64,000 bases of DNA, taken from positions 22,453 to 86,452 of the forward strand of contig DF237177.1 in the NCBI GenBank assembly GCA_000708835.1. Reading direction: 5' to 3'. The DNA comes from Klebsormidium nitens. Lineage: Eukaryota; Streptophyta; Klebsormidiophyceae; Klebsormidiales; Klebsormidiaceae. Of the stretch, positions 11,701 through 24,055 are shown in pieces. Position 1 is the stretch's first letter. Every line of letters begins with the position of its first letter. Both the position numbers and the translations under genes were made by a program. The notes under the pieces were generated by a model, which saw nothing but the letters and a program-made list of their open reading frames with translations, made no database searches and was not told the origin of the DNA.

Positions 11701-14700
11701 GAGGCAGAAGCTTCGCGGTAGGCGACTCCGCATACACATGGACCAGCGGGCAACGAAGAAGGGCTATCGAGCCAAAGTAGAGAGTCTCGCAAACCGCACC
11801 AGTGGGAGTATATGCTTAAGAACCACTAAGTAGGAGCGCGGGGTACTCAGCCGGACCACAGCGGCTGACCTTTGTTGATCTAGTCGCACCGCTTACCAAG
11901 ACCGTAAGCACCCCACCGAAGCTCGCAAGCACTTCTACGACTCCTGCTCAATGATAGTAGATCACAGAGGACCGCACCTTCGCTGTGGGAGCCCAAACCG
12001 CTAGACTGACGGTGTCCGCTGCGAAGTGAAGCCCCAGCGGTCCATCGTAAGCGAAGAGGTCGTCCAGCACGCCCGGCAGCTGCACCGACGTGGCGTCCAA
12101 CGGACGTCCGCCTGAAGAGAAAATGACCGGGTAGGATCGAACTCCCGGCATCGCTTTTGCAGGGTTTTGTGCTTTGGAAGGGTGTATTTTCGAGATACGG
12201 TTTGAAATGGTGTATTTTCAAGATAGGGTGTGAAAGGTTTGCTTCACGTGTTCCTGGTCAAAGGAAGATCAGTCAGTGGGATCGAGTCCCTTGGCGGATC
12301 CAAGCAGCAACATCTTACCACAATCTGCAAAAGCTGAAGGACTGCTGCCTCCGACGCTATGACCTGCGAATTGATTGACAATCCTTCACTTGCGGTACCA
12401 AGCCGAATGCCTTCATGCGGACAGAATCATGTCCAGATGTCTACTCAGGATTTGGTCCAAACGAGTTACTTCAAAGCTCAGGGAGCAACGCGTCCGCCAT
12501 TGCTTGATGCAGAATACATGTATACGAGAGCACCCAGCTATCAACGTCCAGACTTGCGCTCAATGATCGACTTTTCGGGGATAACAAGTGATGTCATTGA
12601 GTATCGGCAGATTCCGGAAATTGCATTTCGAACGCACCTGCGGACGCAGATACTGCCACCTGCCCCTTGACCAGCGTCCGGACGTCCACACCTTCCGGAA
12701 CGCGGAGGGCGGTGAGCCCCTTTGTGTAGGGGAATTTCGCGAGCGCCTGCAAAACGAAATAAATTCGTTTGAATCACCAATCTCAACAACTCAGCAGCAT
12801 AGAAGCCCGTTCTTGATTTGAATAGTAGACTTCTCTCGTCCACACCACTGAAGACTTCGAAAAGTCCTGCTCGAAGTCGGAGGTCCTCCGTTGCCTAGAT
12901 AAAGTTTCGAAGCAGCAAGTTCAAGACGGAAGCATGCTTGTCGAGCTTTCCAGTTTCGACATGCTGCCTGAACACACTGCTGTCCTCCTGACTTCCGACT
13001 ATTTCAAGAGCTGTTTGGAGGAGAGCTTCTCTCTTTCTACTTTAGCTGCTGGTAGTAATACTCCAAATAGCGACACGAACAGCTCTGTTAGCCGATCTCT
13101 ACGCAACGAGCTCGACGGAGTTGCGACGAAAACGCAAAGAAGCGGAGGTAAATTTTTCACCTCGGATGGCAGCCCGGCTGAATCGACTTCAAGTTTGATC
13201 GGCTCGATGCCACCTGCAAGATAAGGGGATTTTGGGTTGGGTCACGACCTCCGAGCCGCTCGAGTTGATCTTTGTCATGACGAGTAGCGTGATGGGGGTC
13301 GTGCATTACACGAGTTTACTGGACGTTACGACCATAAATGGCCAGTGAATCGCAGTGGCCACTATAGAAAACAAATCGCGGGTCGATCCTTCCACCTTCA
13401 ACTGCTTCGTCTCTGAGATTGCCTGCACCATCGTTCTCTAGACGGCAAAGTTTTTGCCTTTCTATGCGCGCTGATCGACTGCCCTTGTTGGTTACGCCGA
13501 ACGCCCACCAATGAGCGGCAGAAGAGACTCAAAGTTGGACACGGGCGTATTGACCAAGTAGGAATAGAAGTCTTTTTCGAGAATATTTACCTTGGATTCC
13601 ATCTGCGTTAATCTCAAGCTCGGCGTCCTTGCAGGCGTGCAGGAAATACTCGATTGGGCTCCCATTGGCATCTGCCGGGTCCACGCTCCAGGCTATGACG
13701 TCCTTCGACAGCCACAGCGCCTTGGCAGAGGATAGGTCACCCTGGAGAGTGCGCAGATGGAAACATAGAAAGAGTAAATGCCCGCCTCTCAAGAGTAATG
13801 ATCCAAGTGAACGAGTGGAATCGTAAGCCTGCAAGCCATCGTCTGGTCTTCGGAAGCATCCAGCAGAGCCAAATTTGGACGGACCCTTCCAGGCCTTCCT
13901 CCAAAGCTTTGCGACAGTCGATTTACTGACTTTCGTGCTCAACCTTCTCTTTCAATTCTCGGTTCTAATCTCACGATCTCAGTCGAGTAGTTCAACAGTG
14001 CCAAAGTTGTTTCCGCTCAGGAAAACGCTATTGCAGAGCCTACTGCTCTATGCGGCTGAGGGTGGTGAGTTCCCCCACCTGCGGCATATTTGCTGGATCC
14101 GGCTGCTCGATATAGAGGTTCGGCTTCCCAGAAACGAGCCACACTTCGGGGCCACTGAAGCCAGACAGCGCTCCGCCTGCGTCCTGCATAAGATTAAGAA
14201 AATGAATGCTTTGAAGTTGTTTCTTTCAGCATGAGAAAGGCTTCAACCCAGACCCATCCATTTGCATTTGCTGGAGGAACCTCAGTGGATGTACTCATTG
14301 GTGCTGACTTTCCCTGAGAGATGTCCAGTTTTGTTTCATTATTACAGGTGCTGCACAGCCATTGTTTGAGGCAAACCTGGTGACAATTGACCTGGCTTCA
14401 TCTCTAGAACTTTCTTCAGCCTTTCAAAGATCTTAGTTATGAGGGTCGCATGAGGGATCTAACGATCAAAAGGTCATATCTGAGACCACCACCAACTAAG
14501 CTCCTCCAACAAATGTGGTCAGGACGCTGGCACATGTGGTCATTCTCAGGTCCAACAGCTGCCTTCCAAGCTTCCGCCAGATCCTTTCCCCAAGTCATTC
14601 GTTCTTTGCTGTCCTTCTCGCTTCCGTGGTCGTCTATACTTCCTAGTAGCTTTCCCAGAAAGTTCGCTTCAGCTGTGTGGCTTACCTTCTCGTCCCCCCG

Positions 14701-16148
14701 GTGCACCAGGAATTCTGCGGTCCCCCCCTGCTCGAGCAGCTCCACCTCCCAGAAGACGCCGAACCCGTCCTCTCCTGCCGGCTCCAGTGGCGCGTGCCAA
14801 GGGGTCTCGGTTGTCGCCTCGCCCCACAGGTGCAAGCCCCACCCCTGATATTGCTGGTCCTTTCTGAGATAGTGAAACAAAAGCTGGTGTTACTGTCCGA
14901 TTGAGTCAGTCGAAGCTTTGGTTGGCTACTGTGATTTGACATGGTGTAGTCAATCTTCAGCGAACCTGATGAAGGGCTCGCTTACGTTGTCTTATGGTGG
15001 GTCACCGATTGACTTGGCTGATCAGTTTTCATCGGCTGATCAAGGATGTCGCCAGACGAATACAGCCCCTATGAGTGTCACACAATGTGCAGGTCCTGGA
15101 GAGTGTTATCAGATTGCCTTTAGGAAGGATACATTCCTGTGGGATCCTCATTCTTCCAGGACAGGCTTTGCTTGTATGATGGGGTGCACTGAAGCCTTGT
15201 GTAGCTCTCTCTGAAGTTTGATTATTTAGTGGCACCCAGTCACAGAGTTTCAACAAGAGCGGAACAGTCAATGCCAGTATTGCGCCACTTTCTTCCATCT
15301 GAACCATCTCGCAGGGGAAGATGTTCATCTGAGTGCAGCCTCCACCATGCTGAGATCAGCACAGGCTCAATGAATTGGGGGACACACACCTGTAGTAATG
15401 CACCTTGATGGTTTTTGTTGTGACCGCTGGTGCCTTGGCTTCAACAACCTCAGCAGATGATCGCACTTGCACCACCCTGGGTCTGACGAGGGGAACTTTG
15501 CCTCTAGACTGTGCTAGTTGCAACCCAGAGAACGCAGACTTCTCAAGAAACTGTCTTGCGACCACTCTGCTAGGAGATCTTGGAAAAACTGGAAGGGGAC
15601 AGGCTGGTAAGGTTTGTGATCTTGTTGGAGTTTTGCAGCAAGAAATGTTGTAGAATGCAGACTGTGTGCAGATCTGCACCTGCAAATAACCCATTGATTG
15701 GTAAGTTTTTTGCACGCAAGACTGAGATCTATACACAAGTATGCTGATTATCGCCAAGGATTGTTGATACAGTTTGGACTGCATAAAACAAATGAATTCA
15801 ACTTAATCATTGAAGTATAGTTAAAGATCTTTGCAGACGTACCACCAATTTATAGCCACCTCAGAGCAGATGCATTGAATTCCTTGGCGATTGATCTTCA
15901 TACCGTACACACATCATCATGGAAACCCTCAGCAAATTGCTCAAAATCAGGGAAGATTCGGGAAGTGCTTGCTATCACTCGTGCTTGGGTTGATGCACTA
16001 CAGCAATCTGGCAGTTCCTGCAACAGATCTGTCAGTATCAATCGTCATTATTGCCATCGAAGTAGCTGATTAGGCGTTACAGCAGGACATTGAGAACATG
16101 TGTAGGGGCATTCTCAGCGAATGAGCGCTTTACCTGCGCAGACGCCAT
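2784..16148 (-). CDS. Limit dextrinase / pullulanase-type starch debranching enzyme, plastid-targeted, 25 coding exons
   Basis: Hydrolyses alpha-1,6 branch points of starch and limit dextrins in the plastid (GH13 pullulanase family). Exons, 5' to 3' on the minus strand: 16148-16134, 15679-15390, 14863-14686, 14183-14079, 13741-13591, 13213-13161, 12746-12638, 12111-11978, 11492-11287, 10892-10682, 10245-10040, 9517-9424, 8945-8850, 8526-8386, 7926-7712, 7266-7176, 6888-6817, 6404-6348, 5923-5855, 5473-5342, 4844-4678, 4237-4099, 3793-3699, 3386-3287, 2888-2784. The joined frame is 3231 nt (1076 aa), and every junction keeps phase. The first coding exon encodes only MASAQ and opens a Ser/Arg-rich, acid-poor transit peptide of about 90 residues. 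It is followed by a pullulanase N-terminal domain (GWGLHLWGE, about 103-115), an N2/CBM48-like part (WAPTAK, about 340-345) and the GH13 barrel. Catalytic residues visible: nucleophile Asp670 in DGFRFDL, acid Glu707 in YGEGW, and Asp839 in AHDNET. NNTASEH and GTGIGSFNDR also match plant limit dextrinases. Exon 20 appears to use an AAG acceptor. Upstream exon choice is the least certain part; an alternative ATG lies at 15784. Confidence 0.93.
8100..8380. repeat. Degenerate GGACG-rich intronic repeat in limit dextrinase
   Basis: The intron between limit dextrinase exons 14 and 15 carries many imperfect copies of a short unit close to TTCGGACGGT or GTTGGACGC. Spacing varies from about 10 to 30 bases, and the stretch ends just before exon 14. 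A sparser version lies at about 6120-6290 in another intron of the same gene. It looks like a decayed minisatellite. I see no coding potential or transposon ends. Confidence 0.55.
9471..9646. repeat. Tandem duplication of the 5' edge of limit dextrinase exon 12
   Basis: The segment covering the start of exon 12 and its acceptor (about 9471-9545) is repeated about 96 bases upstream in transcript terms (about 9567-9646). The shared core includes GTCCGGCACGCCGTAGTGG and the following GACCGGGTCAT. In the outer copy the acceptor CAG has been lost and the exon portion is truncated, so it reads as a dead copy lying in the intron. Confidence 0.8.
12177..12236. repeat. Short direct repeat, two copies
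   Basis: GGTGTATTTTCGAGATA and GGTGTATTTTCAAGATA follow one another about 28 bases apart inside a limit dextrinase intron. This is a simple tandem duplication with no evident function. Confidence 0.6.
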
Positions 16149-17025
16149 GGCCAGGAAGAAGCTCCGCCTGAGCACGGGCCTCCACTTTTAAACGTAGATC
16201 TTGCTACAGTGGACCGCTAGCTCAGGTTGTACATCCTAGGCTCTACAGCGTTGCACAAATCCAATGCAAGCCACCTTTTCGCTCCGATGAATTGCTAGGT
16301 AGGACTCCGTACTAGGCCAGACGCCATATTCAAAGATTTTGTGCACAAGGTTTTAGGGTTTGCACGCCTGTAGGCAGCCCCAAGATATGCCAGCTGTGAA
16401 CATTTGCAGCCGTAAAAAGCTCTCCCACATGGCAATCCGACGGTTGCAATCTAAGCAACTGTGCAGCTGCCAAATGGCGCACTATCAGCCGTTCGATCCA
16501 TTACGTGGCAGCATCTGTGATGTCGAATTGTTGACCAACCCTGCTGCTGAACCTCATGCGGCATGCCCGGTTCAAATTCGAAAACTTGGTTGCACCTTGC
16601 AAGAATTCCCTGGAGTCCAGCTCACAGCTTAGTAGAGTCTAGACACAGCTAATTTTCGGTCCTCGAAAGCAGCTCTTGGCGGAGCCTCCGAGGAGGATAC
16701 AGGGCTGTATTCTTTTCATCTTTCTGACTTTCATCCTTCAAGTTCCGGCTTCGAAAGCTTGCGCCTTTGTGTCGTCGTTCATCAATTCCCATACGGTTGG
16801 AGACTTGCTCTGGAGTCTGGACCAAGGATCTGTCAACAACCGCAGATATGTACGCTGAGTTGCTCAGTTATCTAGCTGGTACAGGGTTCAGTGCCAGATG
16901 GAATGAAGTGACCCACTGTCCAGAATGCAGTCAGCGTCAACTTCAAAAAGCGCGCTCCAGAAGTCATTCAGATGCATCATATTCCACATCTCGGCAATTG
17001 TGAGGATAGAAGCCGCTGACAGAGA
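16149..17025. promoter_or_regulatory. Head-to-head intergenic region, limit dextrinase / coiled-coil gene
   Basis: 877 bases separate the two divergent start codons, so both promoters should lie here. A TTTAAA element sits on the limit dextrinase side about 40 bases before its ATG (around 16186-16193). I see no strong TATA box on the other side. No gene was recognised; the short frames here have no support. Confidence 0.5.
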
Positions 17026-20000
17026 ATGACAGACGAACGTGCGTCCCCTGTTGTAATCCGGGAGCGGCCTCGAAGTGCCACAAGGGCTCCCTCTGCACCA
17101 GGGCCCTTGGTGGCAGAAAGCAGCGCTGGGTCCCTCAGAGCGGCTAACCCGAACCCTAACCCTAGAGTGCTCGTAGTGCCAGCTTTTAGAGAAGCCTCGT
17201 ATCAGGAGAGGAGGGGCTGGGAGGCGGCATGGCAGAGTGTGAAGAAGGCGTGCGAAGACATGCTCGGCAGCCTTGGGGAGGCTGTGCAGGTAAGAGATTG
17301 CCTTGGCATTGACGTATGATTGGGACTATTTCTCTTGCAGACAGTGGTTGGGGAAAAGGTGTGAAAGTGATTGCGTGATGTGCCTTGATATACTGTATTC
17401 CTTACGGCGGTACCTTTACCTTCCTTCTAGACGTGGTAAAACCTGGCTCCTCATTAGGAGGGAGCTCTTATCTGCATGCTTGTCCGATGTTTTCAGCTTC
17501 CAGAGGGAACTAGCTTCTGCCGTGCTCTCTCCCACCTACACCAGTGTGACACTGTCACACTGGTGTCCTATGTACCTTGGATTACAGACCTTGAGAAGTC
17601 ACAATCTTGTCGAGATTGAGCAACGCAAGGCGGCAACAGCCTTCATTTCTTACAGCAATGGAAGCAGGAGATGAGCCCCCGCCGCGCCGCCCAGTCGCCC
17701 CAGATCTCAGACACCACCCGGAAAATCCAGGCCAAGCGGATCCTGGCACGCATGGAGAAAGCGCACCGCGAGATGCTGGCGATGCAGGCGGACATGAGCG
17801 AGCTGAGCCTGGGGACGCAGCGCCTTCAGAGCATGCTGGCCAAGGCGCAGAAGAGCAGGGTAAGCTGAGTGGCAATCTTACTTTGCCCGGAGATAGGCAC
17901 CCGAGGGACGGGTAATTGTTAGCTTGATCATCAGCGTAGGTTGGCTTTGTAGCGCTTAGTCATTGAGTTAGGGCCTCTTAGATGAAGTTGCCGGTTCCGA
18001 AAAGTTCAGGCGAATGCCCTTTGCTGCATATGACGATTGCAACTATGGCGAAGGAGAGGTGGTACTCTTACAAAAAGAAAGCTGAAAAGGGAAAAGCTGT
18101 GTAACCGCGGGTGTCAAGTCCCGTCCTAGAGTAAGGCTGTTATTGATGATTCAATGCTGTCAGGAGTAGGATCCTTAAGTCCACAAGTGCAGTCCTCCTT
18201 GGCCAAGTATAAGTACTTTCTCAATGGCCTGCCAACTAGTAACATACTGTATTTTGATGCTCTTTATAAATACCACTTCAGTTTCAGCATGCCTTGTTTT
18301 CCCATGATATAGCATAGCTGTCAACAGCCTGGCCTTCTCACGGATATACTGGCTCGCCAATTGAGAAGATTCGTTTTGGATTTGAGGCAAACGAATCGCA
18401 GGCCTGAGCCAGATCGAATATCGAAACGCTTACAGTTTGTTGCAGGCGGAAGCACTCTCGAAAGTTGACCAGCTGGCAGCGGAGAAAGAAGAGACAGAAG
18501 GGAAATTGGGGGTGAGGTCCTGGGACACTTCGTTCCCGCTTTCACATACCTACAATGATATGCATCTTTGATTTTACTGCAGTCTCGAGGGTGCTGCCTT
18601 GGATCCAAAAGGCCTTTAGTAATTTCCATAGTGATTTGCTCTAGCTTGTTGATAGACTCGGTCATCAGCGACCACTTTGGAAAGGAGAACAGTCGCTTCA
18701 ATCTTCCCCAATCTAACAGTGATATAATCCGTTCGGTTCGAGAAGAAATGCGTTTGAAAAGAAGTCTACTTGGCACTTGTAGGGTGTACAAAAGGCCTAT
18801 TCATAAATCTTTATCCTGCTGGATCTTTGGCAGGAAGCAAACGAGCGGATTGGGGAACTGGAGGTGGAACTAAAGGAGGCACGGGGCACGGCAGAGCGAG
18901 CGAGATTCGAAGCGCGCCAAACGGAGCAGTCGTCGGAAGAACGGGACCGGGAGTTGCAAGGGGCTCGACAAGAGATAGCGAGCTTGGGGGAGGAGCGAGC
19001 TGCTCTTAGGTAAGGCCTACAGTAGTTGCTTCTTTCGTCTAAGGGCGTGAAAGGTTATTTTTTATCCCGCTGTTGGGGCAGCTCTTGGATTCTGGCAGGC
19101 CGGCCGACGTGTAGAGGAACCGCAACTTTTCCACAGATTTTGGCGCAACGGAAGGCAGCTATCGCGAACAGCATGACTTGCCTTCTTACAGGGACCAAGG
19201 ATCCAAAAATCAGGTATCAAGGAAACTTTCAAGACTTTAAGGCTCAAAAGACTTGAAAGGATGCAATAGGTTGTCAAACATGCTGGGCTCTTGTGATAGA
19301 ATTCAGTCAATTCAAGGGGAGGCTTTGACTGCTCGTTAAGAACGTCTAACCACTTCTGGTTCGCAAGTCATGCACCTTGGCCTGCTCGGTGAAGAGTGTT
19401 TTCCGTCAGGACATTACCGGTCAGCCTATCCTGGTTATGCGGGTAATGAGCTCAACAATCTGAGCCGCTCGTCATCGCAGACGATCTCATAAGCGATTGC
19501 CATGGTGCGTATTTTCTCATGGCTTTGGAAACGTTCGAGCTCCTATCACAGCAATTCAAGTGTCGTATTCGCCGTTTGTTTGACACCTTGCAACCTTTGA
19601 ATGCATCGATCTCGTCCATCTCCGCCGCAGAGTCTGCATCAATCGAGCTTGATTACTGCCCAGCTCTCACCAGCTCTGTAATGTTAGCTAACCCCGACAA
19701 GCGCCAACTATCTGTATACTGCATCCTCCTTCTCTAAAACCCTCCCTGGAAACCACATTGAGAGCGCTGATCTCATAGATGACGACTCAGGCGTGCACTC
19801 AAATCTATAAGGCATGGAGACCGTGGGATGAAAGACCGGATCTGCACTTTGACAACCTCACTTTCACGGACCCGAACCGCAGGGAATCGAACGAGCGGTT
19901 GCGGGCGGAGCGGGAAGCGGCGGTCACGGACATGGAGCGGAAGGAGCGCGAGCGTTCGGATGCTGCGCGCATCGCGGAGGACGCTGCGGACACTGCCGGA

Positions 20001-23000
20001 CGGTACAAGGAGGCCGTGGCGCGGCTGACGGCGGACAACATGATCTTTCTTATGAAAGTAAGCACAACTCGACAAACTTAGTCTTCTAAATGCAGGCTTG
20101 CCCCAACTTCGGACACCCGCAGCTTGCTCGGAACGTGCCGTAACTGGTCCGAGACCCGGTCCGTGTCAGTTGCGGACGGCCAAAGGCCCAGCTGCGCGTG
20201 ACGGGTTTCCAGCACGTCTTACGCATGTGGAAGAAAGCGGAACCACAATGTACTCAGATGGGGGAAAATGTGGGGATATTTAACCGGAGCCTTCTCTCGT
20301 TGGGCAGAATAGAATTGTTTTGTCAGTTGCAGCAGTCCCCGACTGTGCTTAATGACCTCTCAGTTGGGCCTTCCACCCAAGTGCATAAATCCCTGCGGAG
20401 GAGGAGACAGGAAAACCCAAGAGCATCACATGAGTCACTGCGTTTCGTTATCCGGAGCGACAATCTGAAGAAAGAGTAAGCTTCTCTTCGTCGAGAAGAA
20501 CGTCAGGTCTTCGTTTGTCGTATGTGCCACTTGCGGGAAGCGTTTCCTAATCTGAAGCAAGTAGTACGAGAAATGGCATGTGGCACCCCAACCTTCTGGG
20601 CTTTAGTTACGAAACAATGCTTCTATTCGCCGAAAAGAAGGTTCAAGTCTTCCATTGTCATTTATGCCAGTTGCGGACGGCCGAGGCCCAGCTGTCGGCT
20701 GCGGACAAGGAGCGGACGGAGCTGCGGACGGTGGTGGAGATGAAGCAGGGGGAGTGGCTGGACAGGGCACGCGCGCAGGTGGAGGAGCGCGTCAAGGAGA
20801 GCTTGCGCAAGGTGAGGCCAGAATTGCTGTATTCCCTCCGTCTCTTCTGAAAGACCTCGCTGTAAACTATGATGTAAAATCGCAATGCCAAGGCAGACTG
20901 CGCAAGGTAAGAGCGAGTTCGCCCTAGCACCCTCCGCTTCTTTTGTAACAGTAGGCTGCTGAGATCGATGACGTCAGTGCTGGAAGGGGGTCAATAGCTG
21001 GACAGAGCACGGGCGCAGGTGGAGGAGCGCGTCAAGGAGAGCATGCGCAAAGTAAGGGCGAAATTGCCTTACCCCCTTGCCTTCTTTCTAATAATAAGCT
21101 TTGATTGTTGGTTGAGATTAGTTGGCTGCGGAGGGATGAACGGTTGGACAAAGCACGGGCGCAGGTAAAGGAGCGGGTCAAGGACAGCATGTGCAGGTTG
21201 CGGACGAATTTGATTCTCGCCCTAATTGTCGTTTTCCTTTAAGCACAGGTTGGTGTGATGACTGATCGATCTTTCAACAATTATTCGCACAAGAGCGACT
21301 ATGCTCTAGCCCCTCTTCTTCTTGTCAAGTATAGGCCGTGATTGATGATTGGGCGATCTGAAGTGCATGAAGACAGCATCCGCAAAATTCAAACGAGTTT
21401 GCCCTACCCTCTAGTGATCTTCCCAAGTATAGGCTGTGACTGATGAGTGAAAATCTTCCGGCCGGGTCCGTGAAGACAGCATGCGCGAGGTAAGAGCGGT
21501 TCCGCCCTTACCCTGTATCTTCTTTTCATTAGAATAGGCTGTGATTGGGAAATAAACGCTTTTCACGAGGTGCGTCGAGGACAGCACGCGCAAAGAGAGA
21601 AGATGTACGCTGCGGCCAGATCGTGAAAAAGAAAGCCGACTGTGGCTCCTATCGAGGCAGCTTTTCTTCTTCATCTACTCATTACGTTAAGTTTCAAATC
21701 TGTTTAAACTTCCAGTCAACCTCTTTCTGAGTTATTTGTGGGTACCCCTGTGCAGGCGGAGCAGTCTGAGAAGCAGCTGCAGCGTGCGCGGGCTGAGGCG
21801 GCTGAAGAAGCGCGGCAAGCAGCCGTGGACCTGGCCCGGGTGAAAGCGGACCTGGACCTCGAACGAGAGCGGCGGCGGGAGTGCTCGGACGAGCTAGAAG
21901 ATACCAAAGTCAGGTGGGTACGCGACTGAGTTGAAACGTTTGTTGAAGAATGTTGCCTCCAACGTGTAGAGAGCTGCTACACTTGAGGATCCGGGTTCCA
22001 AACGAGTGGCGGGGGGACAGGGTCTAGACGACGTTTGACAATAACAAGCCGCGTCGCAAACCCTACTGGGAGCGGAGATATCTACTCAACTTCATTGACA
22101 ACATCTGACAACCTTGATTCCAAACCCGAGATGTGGATCTCGTATTCTCCCCCACAGAAAGTGCAGCAACAGTGCACAGAAGAAAACATCCCGAATCTCG
22201 GATGCAGGTCCGGCGCCCCTTTTCGTTTCCTTGAACCCCCGAAAGGGACGGGGTCTTATTGACAAGGACTACGCAGACCCAATATCGGATAAAGGCGCAG
22301 GTGGCATCGCTCGGATCAAGTCCCGAAGTTTGCCAGTCATCTCTCGACGTGCTTCTCGGCTCCAACCGTGCTTCCGTGCTGTTGGTTTCATGCAGGCTGG
22401 CAGGGGCGGAAGAGCGGCTACGTTTTCTGGACGCGCAGTCGACGCAGGACCAGCTGGCGCGCCAGGACGCGCAGGCCGAGACACGTGTCCTGCGGGCGGA
22501 GGTCGACTCGTTGCGGCGCCACGTGGCAGCGCTGGAGGAGCAGCTCGAGGGGAGTCGGAGCGAGGTGCAGGTGGGGCAGAGCCCGTTCTAGTTGTTGCTT
22601 TTTGAAGGAGATGACGATGTCTGGCGACTGTCCCTGGCTTTGGGGAGTGGCTTTGATGTTTGAATGTGTTAAAGTTGGAACACTAGCAGAGATGTTGAAG
22701 TCCAGTTTAATGGGTTTTTATGTCAGGCATTGGACCTGCCATATCATGTCGAGCTTTCTACCTGCAGAATGCTCACTGAATTTGCCTACTCAAAGATCCG
22801 CTCCCTCGAAGGCAACCTGTCCGCGCTTGTCTTCAGTTTGACCAACTAGAGACAGTTCTTCCTTGGAGTGGGACTCGAGAGTCGAGACCTCCGGCGAACA
22901 GTGTAATTGCTCCTTGGCAAGCGACGGCAGTAGTACGTAAATTATCATCGTGAGTACGTCTGACGGAAGTTGTTTTTTATTTCTGCCAACGCAGCGTCTG

Positions 23001-23192
23001 ACGAACACAGTCGCCTCGCAAGTTGAGGAGGTTCGGAAGCTGTCGGGCGAAGTGGAGACGCTCGCGGCCTCGTTGACTAAGCAGCAGGCGGTCAATGAGG
23101 GCGTCATGAAGAAGAAAGAGCAGGTTGAGTGGCAACTGCTCGAGTTGCAGGCAGAATGCCAAGAATTGAAACGGACAACAGCAACCACGTAG
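17026..23192 (+). CDS. Coiled-coil protein of unknown function, 536 aa, 10 exons
   Basis: Exons: 17026-17289, 17656-17859, 18446-18511, 18834-19009, 19883-20057, 20671-20811, 20998-21051, 21756-21913, 22396-22570, 22995-23192. All junctions are GT/AG and phases agree; the total is 1611 nt including the TAG. Residues 1-50 are Pro/Arg/Ser-rich and probably disordered, with an NPNPNP stretch encoded by a telomere-like ACCCTAACCCTA run. From about residue 65 onward the protein is almost entirely heptad-type coiled coil, rich in Glu, Arg, Lys, Gln, Leu and Ala. There is no motor, membrane or enzymatic motif. The architecture suggests a structural or cytoskeletal role (ciliary, centrosomal or spindle-like), but I cannot assign a family. 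Exon 7 (LDRARAQVEERVKESMRK) is a near copy of the end of exon 6. It keeps phase and has usable sites (TAG acceptor, GTAAGG donor), so it may be constitutive, alternative or silent. Exons 6-8 are surrounded by further decayed copies. Confidence 0.75.
17538..17566. repeat. Perfect inverted repeat in intron 1 of the coiled-coil gene
   Basis: ACACCAGTGTGAC, a 3-base spacer ACT, then GTCACACTGGTGT: two 13-base arms that are exact reverse complements. In RNA this would be a stable hairpin. I see no flanking duplication or transposase-like sequence. Confidence 0.8.
20170..20200 (+). pseudogene. Decoy copy of the start of coiled-coil exon 6
   Basis: An intact-looking acceptor (GTCAG) followed by TTGCGGACGGCC and a sequence close to GCCCAGCTG repeats the first 30 or so bases of exon 6, 501 bases upstream of the genuine site at 20671. 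After this the similarity fades and the reading frame is not maintained. It is best read as an older partial duplication. Confidence 0.65.
20760..21610 (+). repeat. Array of decayed exon-plus-intron tandem copies in the coiled-coil gene
   Basis: The end of exon 6, its donor and the first part of the following intron recur several times. Copies of AGCATGCGCAARGTAAG-like sequence are seen near 20800, 20900, 21045, 21190, 21385, 21480 and 21585. Each is followed to a varying degree by GCG-R-rTTTGCCCTA, a CTTCTT pyrimidine stretch and ATAGGCTGTGATTGATGA. The second coding copy (20998-21051) retains splice sites and phase; the later ones have lost the acceptor or most of the exon. Spacing is about 90-240 bases. 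Confidence 0.75.
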
Positions 23193-24055
23193 GTAAAGAT
23201 TGTAACTTTTGGTACGTCTAGGTTGAGACTCGTTATATAGGCAGTAGGAAGGTCGAGAAAAGCCGCGTATTGTGTCTATACGAGTCGGACGTAGAATACA
23301 CAATACAAATCTGGATTGAAAGTTGAAGGTGAAACCCCTTGTTTTTCGGAAACTTCAGTGGGTCCGATTGGCTGCTCGAGCCATATATATGCATGTTTCA
23401 TGAAAGCCTTCCAGCTGTTTCCTATTGAGGCAGTCGAACATTGTGACACTGTTCGGTATGAAGTACTAGCTGCAACATGAATCTACATACTTGGATATGA
23501 AAGTCGATGAACGATTCTACATGCGCATAAATATTGCTGGGGCGATCATGATCTGCATGAGTGACCCAAGCAGCCGCGCATAGACGTACCGCTGGCCCGC
23601 AATTGCTGCACGGCGGCTGGCATTCGAGGCTGCATGCATGTATCACACATGGCGCGGCCGTCCTCATGGCAGCATATACGCACGATGCATATCTAGGATC
23701 GCGCAGCCTTAAGTATAGCGCGCATGTACGTGGAGCGGCCGTGAGCTTGATTGAGTTCATTCGGATTGCATCCGTGATATGCAAAGAATGATTCTCGACT
23801 CAGCTAAGAACTGCGTCCAGGTAAACACAAATACGCAGGCCAGCTAGGTCAGCTGGGACTTTCAGCTAGATTTGAGACCGGACATTGACCTAAAATTGAG
23901 ACACCGAATTTAGATCATTGCAGGTTGTCAGTCAACCTTGTTCTTTCCGGAATTTGAGCATACAGCGACAAGATCTGCAGGGGCTCTGCAAACAATTGGC
24001 GGTTGAGATACAGCACTTAGCGCGCTTCGGCTTACCAACCTGCTGACAACGTTCG
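23193..24055. other. Convergent intergenic region
   Basis: 863 bases between the stop codons of the coiled-coil gene (plus) and the unknown 223-residue gene (minus). It should hold both 3' UTRs. It is rich in TGCATG/GCATGCA steps. No gene seen. Confidence 0.5.

Noticed and set aside
15680-15784. Alternative limit dextrinase start [10 protein letters not shown]
   Set aside because: An upstream ATG exon (MASAQ) with a good GTAAAG donor joins in phase at 15679 and gives a better transit peptide. I keep this one only as an alternative.
17149-17169. Telomere-like ACCCTAACCCTA run
   Set aside because: It is only two units, sits inside a coding exon (NPNPNP) and is not evidence of an interstitial telomere.
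22750-22850. Possible extra coiled-coil exon (SKIRSLEGNLSAL)
   Set aside because: It has an acceptor-like CAG, but no usable GT donor in frame; exons 9 and 10 already join in phase without it.
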